Shown here in pieces: positions 26,624 to 35,252 of a DNA stretch of 64,000 bases. The notes under the pieces are model-generated. The model worked only from the letters and a program-made list of their open reading frames with translations, was not told where the DNA came from and searched no databases. The number at the start of each line of letters is the position of its first letter. Position 1 is the first letter of the stretch. Source of the stretch: CAWFFV01 sp963814985 (GTDB lineage: Bacteria; Chloroflexota; Ktedonobacteria; Ktedonobacterales; Ktedonobacteraceae); NCBI GenBank assembly GCA_963814985.1, contig CAWFFV010000013.1:248001-312000 (forward strand). The letters run 5' to 3'. The translations under genes were made by a program, and so were the position numbers.

Positions 26624-29473
26624 ATGCTAACATTTGAACAACCACTGCTGCTCTTGCTTTTACTACCTGTTGGTATTCTGGTATATCTTACCTGGAGACA
26701 TGTGTCTCTGCCATTTCCGCCTCTCCAACAACGTCTGATTCTGGCTTGCCGGTTGGCACTCTTTACGCTTGTCATTGCCGCCCTGGCAGGGGCCTCCTGG
26801 TCACAGCCAGTATCGCGTCAAGCGACCGTCTTCGTTGGAGACATCTCCGCCAGTGCAGGCTCACAACGCGCCTTTATTGAAAAATGGATCACAGATAGCA
26901 TACATAATAAACGACTCGATGATCAGGTAGGCATCGTCGCAGTGGGACGTAATGCACTCATCGAGCAATCAGTCAAAACACAAATCGACTTCTCACACTT
27001 TGAGTCCACCCCTGATACAAACTATACCGATCTGGCAGCCGGGCTACGTCTGGCATCAGCTATCTTACCTACGGATAGTCAGCGCCATATTATTCTGCTA
27101 ACAGATGGACAGCAAAATCTCGGTGATGCTCTTCAAGAAGCACAACTGCTGCAACAACAAGGTATTCGCCTCGATGTTGTACCTCTTCCGACCTCCACAG
27201 GTATCGAAGCTCGCATTGACGGCCTTGATGCCCCAACAGAACTGCGAACGAACGAGCGCTTTGCGCTCCATGTTAAACTCTATAGCAGCGTGTCTCAGAA
27301 TACGATCTTACGCGTCTACCTTGACCAGACTATGATTGTCCAGCAAGCCATTCATCTTGCAGCGGGTCAACAGGAAGCTGACTTTAGCTTACTTGCTCCC
27401 CCACCAGGGTTTCATACCTTCCATGTAACGCTGGATGCCCCACAAGATACTATTATGCAAAATAATGAAGCCAGCGCCTTCGTTAATGTCCAGGGACCGC
27501 CACAGGTTCTTGTGGTCGAAGGTCAACCTGGTAATGGGCAAAACATTGTATCTGCGCTCAAAGCTACACAAATTAATGTTACGGTGGGTACTCCCAATGA
27601 TGTGCCTACCACACTTGATGGCCTGGCAACCTATAGTTGCGTCATTCTTGCTGATGTTCCGGCAGCATTACTGGGTACCGCACGTATGGAGACGCTACAA
27701 TCTTTTGTACGTGATCTTGGTCGGGGTCTGGTCGTCAGCGGAGGCCAGAACAGTTATGGCGTAGGTGGTTATACTAACACGCCCCTGGAACAAACGTTGC
27801 CAGTTCGTATGGACATTCCCCAGCACAAGGATACACCCAGCATCGCCGTTGTACTGATCATCGAAAGCCTGGAGTCCCCATTACCGGTCAATATCTCTAA
27901 AGAGGCGGCTAAGGGAGTGATAGGTCTTCTCACACCTCAGGACCAGATTGGTATCTCCGAAGGCAACGGGAGCCTGATTATCCCAATGCAACATGTCACC
28001 AATAAAACTGCAATCAACAATGCCATTGATGCTATGGACCCGGCAGATCCAGGTAGCTATAACCCGGACCTGATTAATGCTGAGCAGGTACTCCTGCATA
28101 CAAACGCCAAGATTAAACATGTCATCCTGCTAGGTGATGGCGACGCCTTTGATAACTATGCACCTCAGGTCAACAAAATGGCCAGCGAGAACATCACCAT
28201 CTCAACAGTGGCTACCAACTCGGCAGACTATAACGAACTCGGTACGATGATCAATATCGCACAATGGGGAAAAGGACGTTTCTACCGGGCAGATGATGTC
28301 GGAATTATTCCACAGGTTCTACTCAAGGAGACACAACGTGCAACCAGACGTGCTATTATCAATGAAACTTTTGTTCCGGCGGTCGTTGGAGCACATCCTA
28401 TTCTGAGTGGACTCATTGCGCTTCCCAGTCTGGATGGGTACGTGGCAACCACTCCTAAACCAACTGCCCAGTTGGTGCTTATCAGCCACAAAGATGACCC
28501 CGTGCTTGCCGTCTGGCAATATGGGTCAGGTCGTGTTGCCGCCTGGACCAGCGATGCATTAGGATTGTGGACATCCCAGTGGTTACAGTGGAACGAGGCT
28601 GCCCGCTGGTGGGCTAATCTTGTCACCTGGACCCTACCTTCGCCCGATAGTACATTGAGTATCAATGGCAAAGTTGTCAACGGTGCAGGTCAATTGACTG
28701 TAGATCTTCCCCCCGGTTCATCGGTGGGATCAGGAGATCAGCAGCAAGTTCAGGCCCGTATTCTTGCCCCTGATCACTCACAAGCAACGGTTACCCTACA
28801 ACCGACGGCACCAGAACGCTGGGAGGGAATTTTTCCCGCAGTTCAGGTCGGAGCCTACTTAGTCCAGGTTTCCTGGCGCAGCAGTAATCAGGGCAATTCT
28901 CACCAGCTAACGGCAACAACAGGACTGGTTGTGCCCTACTCTCCTGAATATCTTTCGCAGGGAACAGATACAGCGTTTCTTCAGCTTTTGGCGCGAGCCG
29001 GCGGAGGAAAGTTGCTTGCTCCAAATAATACCACAACCGCCTTCACGCAAAATTTAGCACCTGTCTCGTCAGTACTCCCTATCACATTTCTGCTCCTTGC
29101 ACTGGCAGCACTCCTGTTACCCATCGATATTGCAGCACGCCGCCTCTCAAGTCTGGAGTTTCTCACTGTCGGGTACAGGTGGCTTCTGGCCCTTCTCAGA
29201 CCCGGTACCGTCCAACTCGCAACTTCGACAGGACAAAACAAGGAGACGCCTCTCGTGGCACCACTGGGCAGCTTACGGGCACAACGCGAGGCGCGACGTA
29301 GCCGCGTAACACAAGTTCAGCCACCACCAGTGATCAGAGAAACGCTCAAAGTGAAGCCTACTGAAGAGAAGTCATCAATACCTGCACTACAAGAGACACC
29401 AGAGTTTTCAGTCGCAGAGAAGTTGTTGGAAGCTAAACGCCAACGAGGACAGGCTAAAACATCAAGTAAGTAA
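26624..29473 (+). CDS. Large vWA/GATase-like membrane protein
   Basis: 949 residues. Two N-terminal spans (LLLLLLLPVGILVYL and LILACRLALFTLVIAALAG) lead to a vWA domain (about 68-195) with intact MIDAS DISAS and TDGQQNLGD. A class I glutamine-amidotransferase-like fold (about 290-400: VEGQPGNGQNIVSALKA, GRGLVVSGGQNSYGVGGY) follows, then a second vWA-like region whose D-x-S-x-S is replaced by ESLESP. A beta-sandwich and a last span (PITFLLLALAALLLPIDIAA) precede a basic cytoplasmic tail. The architecture matches the last gene of MoxR-vWA clusters in Chloroflexota and Planctomycetota. It ends right at a long hairpin. Confidence 0.82.
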   Translation: MLTFEQPLLLLLLLPVGILVYLTWRHVSLPFPPLQQRLILACRLALFTLVIAALAGASWSQPVSRQATVFVGDISASAGSQRAFIEKWITDSIHNKRLDDQVGIVAVGRNALIEQSVKTQIDFSHFESTPDTNYTDLAAGLRLASAILPTDSQRHIILLTDGQQNLGDALQEAQLLQQQGIRLDVVPLPTSTGIEARIDGLDAPTELRTNERFALHVKLYSSVSQNTILRVYLDQTMIVQQAIHLAAGQQEADFSLLAPPPGFHTFHVTLDAPQDTIMQNNEASAFVNVQGPPQVLVVEGQPGNGQNIVSALKATQINVTVGTPNDVPTTLDGLATYSCVILADVPAALLGTARMETLQSFVRDLGRGLVVSGGQNSYGVGGYTNTPLEQTLPVRMDIPQHKDTPSIAVVLIIESLESPLPVNISKEAAKGVIGLLTPQDQIGISEGNGSLIIPMQHVTNKTAINNAIDAMDPADPGSYNPDLINAEQVLLHTNAKIKHVILLGDGDAFDNYAPQVNKMASENITISTVATNSADYNELGTMINIAQWGKGRFYRADDVGIIPQVLLKETQRATRRAIINETFVPAVVGAHPILSGLIALPSLDGYVATTPKPTAQLVLISHKDDPVLAVWQYGSGRVAAWTSDALGLWTSQWLQWNEAARWWANLVTWTLPSPDSTLSINGKVVNGAGQLTVDLPPGSSVGSGDQQQVQARILAPDHSQATVTLQPTAPERWEGIFPAVQVGAYLVQVSWRSSNQGNSHQLTATTGLVVPYSPEYLSQGTDTAFLQLLARAGGGKLLAPNNTTTAFTQNLAPVSSVLPITFLLLALAALLLPIDIAARRLSSLEFLTVGYRWLLALLRPGTVQLATSTGQNKETPLVAPLGSLRAQREARRSRVTQVQPPPVIRETLKVKPTEEKSSIPALQETPEFSVAEKLLEAKRQRGQAKTSSK

Positions 29474-29544
29474 AGAATAACTCACATGAGACATCCCAGA
29501 TTTTTGAAACAAAAATCTGGGATGTCTCATGTGAGTTATTCTTT
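29472..29544. terminator. Perfect 34 bp hairpin ending the MoxR-vWA operon
   Basis: Arms 29472-29505 and 29511-29544 are perfectly complementary around the loop GAAAC; the stem begins at the stop codon of the vWA gene. The right arm ends in CTTTCC rather than a long T-run, so termination could be weak, and the stem may mainly block 3' exonucleases. Confidence 0.7.
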
Positions 29545-29629
29545 CCAGAGAAGACGCTCTAGAGCGTGGTCGTCATCACGACCACGTAAGAGCAAGTATA
29601 ATGACACATCCTTATATCCACAAGTACCG

Positions 29630-29658
29630 ACTTTAAAGTGGTATACTTACTTTAAAGT
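29630..29658 (+). promoter_or_regulatory. Twin palindromic operator upstream of the HxlR gene
   Basis: ACTTTAAAGT occurs twice (29630-29639 and 29649-29658), 19 bases centre to centre (about two helical turns), with TATACT (29642-29647) between them. A further TATAAT lies at 29597. HxlR proteins bind such AT-rich dyads as dimers, so autorepression is likely. Confidence 0.55.
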
Positions 29659-29691
29659 ACGTAACATTTAAAATGAGATCAGGAGAGAGAT

Positions 29692-30070
29692 ATGCTAGAT
29701 TTTTATCCGGTGAAGGGCGAATGTACTTGACGCAACCTGTCCATCACGACGGACACTTGATCTGATTGCCGATAAGTGGACAGTGCTTGTGATTTATGCT
29801 CTCTCCAGAGGTACCAGGCGCTACAGCGAACTACAACGTACGATTAATGGTATTACCCAGAAGATGTTAACACAAACATTGCGTAATCTGGAAAGTGACT
29901 GTCTGATCGAGCGTACCGTCTATCCGGTTGTTCCACCTATGGTTGAATATACTCTTACGCCACTGGGCAAAACACTCATTGAACCGCTGTCAGCGCTTTG
30001 TAGATGGGCAGAGGAAAATTTACCTACACTGGAAAAAGCCCGCACTCAACGCACTCAGAAAAAGGGATAA
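29692..30070 (+). CDS. HxlR-family transcriptional regulator, frameshifted at the N terminus
   Basis: About 125 residues, the normal size. MLDFYPVKGECT (from the ATG at 29692, after AGGAGAG) is followed by a frameshift near 29725. The family sequence resumes CPSRRTLDLIADKWTVLVIY with the conserved N-terminal Cys and winged helix, then RTINGITQKMLTQTLRNLES (recognition helix region) and the wing VEYTLTPLGKTL. HxlR proteins often sense redox or electrophile stress through that Cys. No obvious target gene lies beside it. A twin dyad upstream is its likely operator. Confidence 0.8.
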
Positions 30071-30074
30071 TAAC

Positions 30075-30355
30075 TTAACTCCTCAGGTCTCCTCGCCACC
30101 TGTGGTGGCTCGCTCTCGTCATGAGTCATCCTGGTAACTCTTCAGGTGTTCTCACCACCTGCGGTGGCTCGCCCTCGTTGTGTTGGCGTGGCAGGGTTTG
30201 CGGCGCAAACCCTGCCACTGCCAACACAACCTACGAAGCGCCTGTGGCGCTGAGGAATCTGGAAAAGGGACCTGAAGAGTTACCAGGATGACTCATGACG
30301 GTCTGCGAAGTGCCTTCAGCGCTAAGGAATCAGAAAAAAGGGCCTGAGTAATTAC
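30075..30355. repeat. Palindromic element, outer copy, interrupted by a nested copy
   Basis: The outer arms TTAACTCCTCAGGTCTCC (left) and the complement of GTAATTACTCAGGCCC (right) match the family ends, and the characteristic small hairpins are present. Its inner palindrome has 17 bp arms (30117-30133 and 30284-30300). A complete second element lies exactly between them. Confidence 0.8.
30134..30283. repeat. Palindromic element, nested copy
   Basis: A 150 bp copy with a perfect 14 bp terminal inverted repeat (GTAACTCTTCAGGT). Its inner palindrome (GTTGTGTTGGC on the left, GTTTGCG-G-CGCAAAC at the centre) differs from the other copies and has one indel. It is inserted at the dyad centre of the outer copy. 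No direct target duplication is visible. Confidence 0.85.
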
Positions 30356-30431
30356 AATCATAATTTGACAACGCATAGTTAGTTGACGTTTTACTTTACC
30401 AATGATACCATAGAGTACCAAAGATACATCA

Positions 30432-31445
30432 ATGTACGATACAAGTAACGGAGTAACGTTAGTGTCCAATTCCCAAAAGTGGTGGGAACTGCTCGGAAAT
30501 TTTATTAAGGACCCACACGAAAGACAACGTATTGCCAACGAGTTAAAGGTCAGCCCTATCACATTAACTCGTTGGGCCAGCGGTGAGTCGACTCCTCGTG
30601 CCCAAAACTTACGCCACTTGCTGCATGCCATTCCAGAATTTCGTAAAACATTCCAGGAACAGGAACCTGAAGAGTTCAAGAAGATTTTTGGCGAGACGAT
30701 AGAGGTGGATGAGACCGTACAAAACATTCCTTCTGTCTTCTACACTCGTGTCTTAAATGCGCACTGCAATCTGCCCAACATACTACACTTCAGCTCGCTC
30801 TGTGATGTAATCTTGTTGCAAGCCCTGACACAACTTGACCCCAGTCGCGTAGGAATGGAGATCACAGTGGTACAATGCATGTACCCCTCTCCAGACAATA
30901 AAATTCGCAGTTTGCGCGAGGGTATAGGACGTGGTACCCCTCCCTGGAAGAGAGAGTTGGAACAACGAACAGTATTTCTTGGGGCAGAATCCTTAGCCGG
31001 ATATACCGTTACGATGGGACGTGCTTTAGCTCTTCACAGTCGCCAGGAAGGAGAACATCTGTTCCCTGCTCGCTGGACCGAATGGGAAGAAAGCGCAATG
31101 GCCCATCCCATCATGCGCTCAGACTCCATAGCTGGATGTCTCCTCATCTCCAGTACCCAACCTAACTTTTTTCTCTCGTTGGCTCTCCAAAAGCTGATCC
31201 AGCAATATGCGGAATTGCTTTCTCTAGCATTCGATCCAGAGGCGTTCTACCCATTACATCATGTCGATTTAAGGAGAATACTCCCCTATGAAGCACAACA
31301 TCCATATCTTTCCACCTTCCGGCAACGTGTTGCAAACCTGATGCTCCAGACATCAAAACAGAAACGTCCGATAAACGTTCTTGAAGCTGAACGCCTGGTA
31401 TGGCAACAAATAGAAGAAGACATACTCCAGGAGCATATTTTTTAG
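30432..31445 (+). CDS. HTH transcriptional regulator with a GAF-like C-terminal region
   Basis: 337 residues. An N-terminal helix-turn-helix (about 15-70: ERQRIANELKVSPITLTRWA, then SGESTPRAQNLRHLL) is followed by a region (about 105-260) with alternating strands and helices that resembles a GAF fold (ILHFSSLCDVILLQALTQLD; IAGCLLISSTQPNFFLSLAL), and a helical tail. The gene begins after nested palindromic elements. TTGACG (30383) lies upstream with a weak -10. The ligand and targets are unknown, and no signalling partner is adjacent. Confidence 0.6.
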   Translation: MYDTSNGVTLVSNSQKWWELLGNFIKDPHERQRIANELKVSPITLTRWASGESTPRAQNLRHLLHAIPEFRKTFQEQEPEEFKKIFGETIEVDETVQNIPSVFYTRVLNAHCNLPNILHFSSLCDVILLQALTQLDPSRVGMEITVVQCMYPSPDNKIRSLREGIGRGTPPWKRELEQRTVFLGAESLAGYTVTMGRALALHSRQEGEHLFPARWTEWEESAMAHPIMRSDSIAGCLLISSTQPNFFLSLALQKLIQQYAELLSLAFDPEAFYPLHHVDLRRILPYEAQHPYLSTFRQRVANLMLQTSKQKRPINVLEAERLVWQQIEEDILQEHIF

Positions 31446-31450
31446 AAAGT

Positions 31451-32257
31451 TTACAAACAACGATGGCGGCTCAATTTCTCTGCATGAAGGAGATCATGGG
31501 CTGTTGTAATTTTTAAGTTGGTGGCATCACTTTCAACAATGGCAACATGACAACCAATACGTTCCAATGATACAGCGGTATCCGTTCCATAAAATTGATC
31601 ATGTTCTGCCTGATCATAGGCCTTGAGCAACAAAGAGGCCCGAAAGGCTTGTGGCGTTTGTGCCTGCCACACTTGCTCTCCTTCAAAGCTCTTTTGTATA
31701 TTTTTTTGCGCATCCACCTGTACAATAAGCTCTTCCTCTCGTAGTGGAGCCGCTAGAATAGCACATCCTAGCTCTCGTGCCTTCTCAATGAGTTGCTCCA
31801 CTTTTTCAACAGAGATAAAGGGGCGTGCGCCATCATGAATCAGTACAATATCAATCTCACCAGCATCTATTCGTGGACGTAAGACTTCCAGCGCACGTTG
31901 CTCCGATGCATGGCGTGTAGCACCGCCCTGCACCACACGACGCACCTTATGGCACTGAGCATGATGAGCAAGCATGGCAAGCTGATCCTCTTCACCAACG
32001 GCTGCAACCAGCATAATCTCATCCACTGCCGGACATTGTTCAAAAGTCTCAATGGCATAGATGATCACCGGTTTCCCGTTGATAGGCAGAAAGATTTTGT
32101 TAATGGGCTGCCCCATACGTGTACCCTGGCCTGCACCTAATACAATGGCTACCACACGTGCTGGCGCGTCTTGTTTTCTGACCACTACTTCACCTTGTGC
32201 ATATTCTATATTTTTTGTGAGTAAAAGGAACCATCCTGAGTATGAAAAACATGTCAA
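31451..32257 (-). CDS. ispD: 2-C-methyl-D-erythritol 4-phosphate cytidylyltransferase
   Basis: IspD makes CDP-methylerythritol in the MEP isoprenoid pathway. VVAIVLGAGQGTRMGQPINK is the CTP-binding loop, IDIVLIHDGARPFIS holds the conserved HDGARP motif, and QAQTPQAFRASLLLKAY and YGTDTAVSLERIGCHVAIVE are typical of the family. The ORF starts at 32257, but the first 25 residues are probably non-native; a GTG about 25 codons in (before VVRKQDAPARVVAIVL) is a likelier start. It lies 8 bp after the stop of the prenyltransferase gene, so isoprenoid precursor supply and quinone prenylation are encoded together. Confidence 0.9.
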   Translation of the reverse strand: MTCFSYSGWFLLLTKNIEYAQGEVVVRKQDAPARVVAIVLGAGQGTRMGQPINKIFLPINGKPVIIYAIETFEQCPAVDEIMLVAAVGEEDQLAMLAHHAQCHKVRRVVQGGATRHASEQRALEVLRPRIDAGEIDIVLIHDGARPFISVEKVEQLIEKARELGCAILAAPLREEELIVQVDAQKNIQKSFEGEQVWQAQTPQAFRASLLLKAYDQAEHDQFYGTDTAVSLERIGCHVAIVESDATNLKITTAHDLLHAEKLSRHRCL

Positions 32258-32265
32258 GGCTGATA

Positions 32266-33192
32266 TTAGTAGGTAGCCACGACAATCCCCAGAGCCAGGA
32301 CAATGCCAAACAGAAGATGCAAGAGCGCAGTTTGCTTGATACCAATGATAAAGACTTGACGATTTTTGGCTCCTAGCACGCTACGTACATTGCGAAAGGC
32401 AAGCGGGAAGGTCGCCCAGACAGCCAGACTATAGAGTGGTAATCCCCCCAGTAGCACAAAGATGGTCACTGCAACATAACTGCCCATCAACAGTGTAGCA
32501 TGAAAGAACTGCCCAAATTTCAGTCCAAAGCGCACTGGTAGCGTCTTCTTATTCACGGCCAGATCATCCTGGTAATCGCGTACATTGTTCATGTTGAGAA
32601 TAGCTGTGACCAGGAAGCCAATGGGTACACTGGCAATAAAAGCATGCCATGACCAGCGGTGGAGCTGTACATAGTATGCACCCCACGTCATCAAAAACCC
32701 CATGGCAATATACACCAGGATATCGCCCAGCCCTCGACTGGCGAATTTAAAAGGCCTGGCACTATAGAAATATGCAATAGCCATACCTCCTAAGCCAAAG
32801 AGGAGAATTGCAGGTCCTACCATAAAACAAAGAACAAGTCCCAACAAGGCTGCAAAGATAAAACTACCGATACCTCCGCTGAGTACCTGGGCAGCAGTCA
32901 TCTCATGACGAAAAATGACAGTCATAGCTCCCAGGGAACCTTCGTGATCCAGACCATAGCGGTAATCAAAATATTCATTGAAGTAATTGGTGCCTATTTG
33001 CAGGAACAGACACGAAAAAAATGTGATCAGGAAGGTCACCATGTGAAAGGTGCCTTCATAGTCGGCTATCGCCGTTCCGACCAGGATTGGGCTAACAGCA
33101 GCAGTGAGTGTGAAAGGACGGCTTGTCTTCACCCACACCTTCCAGGCTGGCAGTCGCGTTGCTCCGGTGGATAGGGTCTGTGTATCATTCAT
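32266..33192 (-). CDS. menA: UbiA-family prenyltransferase, probably MenA (1,4-dihydroxy-2-naphthoate octaprenyltransferase)
   Basis: 308 residues with about eight membrane spans. The two aspartate-rich motifs of UbiA enzymes are present: TNYFNEYFDYRYGLDHEG (N-x-x-x-D-x-x-x-x-D type, binds Mg and the prenyl diphosphate) and NMNNVRDYQDDLAVNKKTL. The KVWVKTSRPFTLTAAVSPILVG start and the second motif fit MenA better than UbiA, but the aromatic substrate is inferred. MenA attaches the isoprenoid tail to DHNA in menaquinone synthesis. The neighbouring cytochrome bd operon would use that quinone. Confidence 0.82.
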   Translation of the reverse strand: MNDTQTLSTGATRLPAWKVWVKTSRPFTLTAAVSPILVGTAIADYEGTFHMVTFLITFFSCLFLQIGTNYFNEYFDYRYGLDHEGSLGAMTVIFRHEMTAAQVLSGGIGSFIFAALLGLVLCFMVGPAILLFGLGGMAIAYFYSARPFKFASRGLGDILVYIAMGFLMTWGAYYVQLHRWSWHAFIASVPIGFLVTAILNMNNVRDYQDDLAVNKKTLPVRFGLKFGQFFHATLLMGSYVAVTIFVLLGGLPLYSLAVWATFPLAFRNVRSVLGAKNRQVFIIGIKQTALLHLLFGIVLALGIVVATY

Positions 33193-33345
33193 ACCGATGT
33201 TCCCCTTAGCATAGATGCCAATTTTTTATGGTTACTTCCTCTCTATACTAAAAAGAGGAAGATGTTGGAGGCAAAAAGCCATAATAGGATATACTTCGTT
33301 CCTCCAAGCACAAAAACATTTTATACGATGAAAGGATAACACAAT

Positions 33346-33582
33346 ATGGCACGCATAGATACCGCACCTGAGAGCAGGAGCAAGGCCAATCAAGGGTACT
33401 TCCGTGTTACTGACCAGATTCCCGAAGATGCATGGTATTGGGCAGCACTCGGCTCCATCATCGTTTCCGCAATTTTGTTTGTCGTCAAAAGGCGTGACTG
33501 GAGCCTGTTTGTTGGCCAATGGCCTCCAACATTCCTCCTCTTTGGCCTGTTCCATAAATTACTGCGGCCTTCACGCTACTGA
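33346..33582 (+). CDS. Small membrane protein
   Basis: 78 residues. The polar N terminus (MARIDTAPESRSKANQGYFR) precedes one or two short hydrophobic segments, WYWAALGSIIVSAILFVV (about 29-46) and WPPTFLLFGLFHKLL (about 58-72). It is read against the flanking genes, from its own 5' region. AAAGGAT lies before the ATG. No family recognised. Confidence 0.6.
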   Translation: MARIDTAPESRSKANQGYFRVTDQIPEDAWYWAALGSIIVSAILFVVKRRDWSLFVGQWPPTFLLFGLFHKLLRPSRY

Positions 33583-33649
33583 TGCCACGAAAAGGGGTCC
33601 GTTTACTGTTAAAGTTGCGGTATCCAGGATCATATTATCCGCTGAGTAC

Positions 33650-34078
33650 TCAGGAAGCCAATAGCAGGTAAACAGCCAGAGTGAGACCAATGAGTGTTGC
33701 AAGAATTGTCAGGACAATGGCAAAACCAATTTGTGGATGAAATTGCTCTTGATCAATAGAACGCCGGATGCGGAGGAAATTCACCAGCGCCACGACCATA
33801 ATCACAATACCAAGAATAGTTAAGCTAAAACCTATCAGTGTAGAGTAATGGATAGAAAAGATAGAACGTGTCTTTAAGCCTAGTTCGCGTACAAGTAACC
33901 CGAAGCGTTCTACCACGAAGCCAAAAGTGATGGTTGCCAGGCCGGTACGTATCCAGGCCAAAAAGGTACGCTCATTGGCAAGATGATCAGAAACTCTTTG
34001 GCTCGTGGTCAGGGGACGCCTAGCAGGTGCTTTTTGTCCATCTGTCGTATGATCAACATTCTCTTCTTGCTGAGCCAT
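33650..34078 (-). CDS. DUF202 membrane protein (YidH-like)
   Basis: 142 residues. HLANERTFLAWIRTGLATIT is the DUF202 signature, followed by three membrane spans (about 38-62, 78-101 and 120-140). The start MAQQEENVDH is preferred to an upstream one at 34207 because AGGAG lies eight bases before it. The function of the family is unknown. It follows cydB after 106 bp and may share its transcript. Confidence 0.85.
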   Translation of the reverse strand: MAQQEENVDHTTDGQKAPARRPLTTSQRVSDHLANERTFLAWIRTGLATITFGFVVERFGLLVRELGLKTRSIFSIHYSTLIGFSLTILGIVIMVVALVNFLRIRRSIDQEQFHPQIGFAIVLTILATLIGLTLAVYLLLAS

Positions 34079-34184
34079 GGTGTATTCTCCTCTCCGCAAA
34101 CCTTCCTGCTCAAATGTACCACAGGCTGAATGGAGAATACAATCCATCGCTAAGAAGGCAACCATATAACAAATGATTGTCCTC

Positions 34185-35252
34185 TTACTGCCCCGGTGCC
34201 TCTTCATGAGGCTGATTTGCTGCTACTTGCTGCTTCCGTCGTCCAGGGATAGGATAGGGAAGCTTAAAGACAGAGAACAGGTAATATAGTGATGGCAAGA
34301 GAATAATCATACCACAGGCAATGGCTATCAACAGTGTCATGATAACGCCGGGTTCGTTGGCCGCACTGTCGATAGTGGCATGCGGCGGAATGATATAGGG
34401 ATATTGCGATAGTCCCCATGATCCTAACAAAAATGCCGTTTCTAAGATGATCAAAACGCGAGCAATGCGATAGTGCTCGAAAAACAACGCAGCCGCCGTC
34501 GCCACGCCAATGAGCATGGTCACGACCACAACAGGTAGAGCACGAGCCAGCATACCTGCCCACAACACAGGGGCCTGCGACGGTGAAAGCAGAAGTCCCA
34601 ACGCACCCAGTACGGCAGTGACCGCCCCCGCTATCATCGCTCTCCAGCGATATGCTTGCGTAAGTTCTTCGTCGTGTGCATCATGGGCCTCTACGGTAAG
34701 GTAGACCGCAGCAAGGCTGGCACAGAGTAATACCGCCATTGTACCAATCGTCAGAGCAAACGGTGTCGTCCAGGATGCTACCAGGTCGGCCCGCGCCTGC
34801 CCATTAGCTGTGAGTAATTGTCCACTTGCCACAGCTGCGGCAGACGCCCCCAGGAAGAAGGGAGTGATCAGGCTGGTTGTACTGAAGACACGACTCCACC
34901 ACTGAGCAAAAGCCCCTCTCGTATTAGTAGCATAATAGCGAAAAACGAAGGCGGCTCCCCGCAGGACAATACCAATCAGTACAATACTGAATGGAAAAAA
35001 CAAGGCAATTGAGAGTGTTGCAAAGGCCGAAGGAAATACGTTAAACAGGCCAACAATTAAGAAGATCAACCAGACATGATTGGCTTCCCAGACAGGACCG
35101 AGTGCATGATTAATCAAATCATGCTGGTGCTCAGCCTGACGCCCGACCGCGAACAGATCCCAGATGCCAGCTCCAAAATCTGCTCCACCCAGGACCGCAT
35201 AGGCTATCAGTCCCCACCACAGGACAATCAGTGCAACTAATGCGATATCCAT
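34185..35252 (-). CDS. cydB: Cytochrome bd ubiquinol/menaquinol oxidase subunit II
   Basis: 355 residues, about eight or nine spans. LVALIVLWWGLIAYAVLGGADFGAGIWDL is the family N terminus, with the conserved GGxDFGxG, and GPVWEANHVWLIFLIVGLF carries the conserved W-E-x-N-H-V-W motif. With CydA it forms the high-affinity quinol oxidase that reduces O2 to water in the membrane. Its ATG overlaps the cydA stop (TAATG), which indicates coupled translation. No cydX-like peptide is seen directly after it. Confidence 0.95.
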   Translation of the reverse strand: MDIALVALIVLWWGLIAYAVLGGADFGAGIWDLFAVGRQAEHQHDLINHALGPVWEANHVWLIFLIVGLFNVFPSAFATLSIALFFPFSIVLIGIVLRGAAFVFRYYATNTRGAFAQWWSRVFSTTSLITPFFLGASAAAVASGQLLTANGQARADLVASWTTPFALTIGTMAVLLCASLAAVYLTVEAHDAHDEELTQAYRWRAMIAGAVTAVLGALGLLLSPSQAPVLWAGMLARALPVVVVTMLIGVATAAALFFEHYRIARVLIILETAFLLGSWGLSQYPYIIPPHATIDSAANEPGVIMTLLIAIACGMIILLPSLYYLFSVFKLPYPIPGRRKQQVAANQPHEEAPGQ

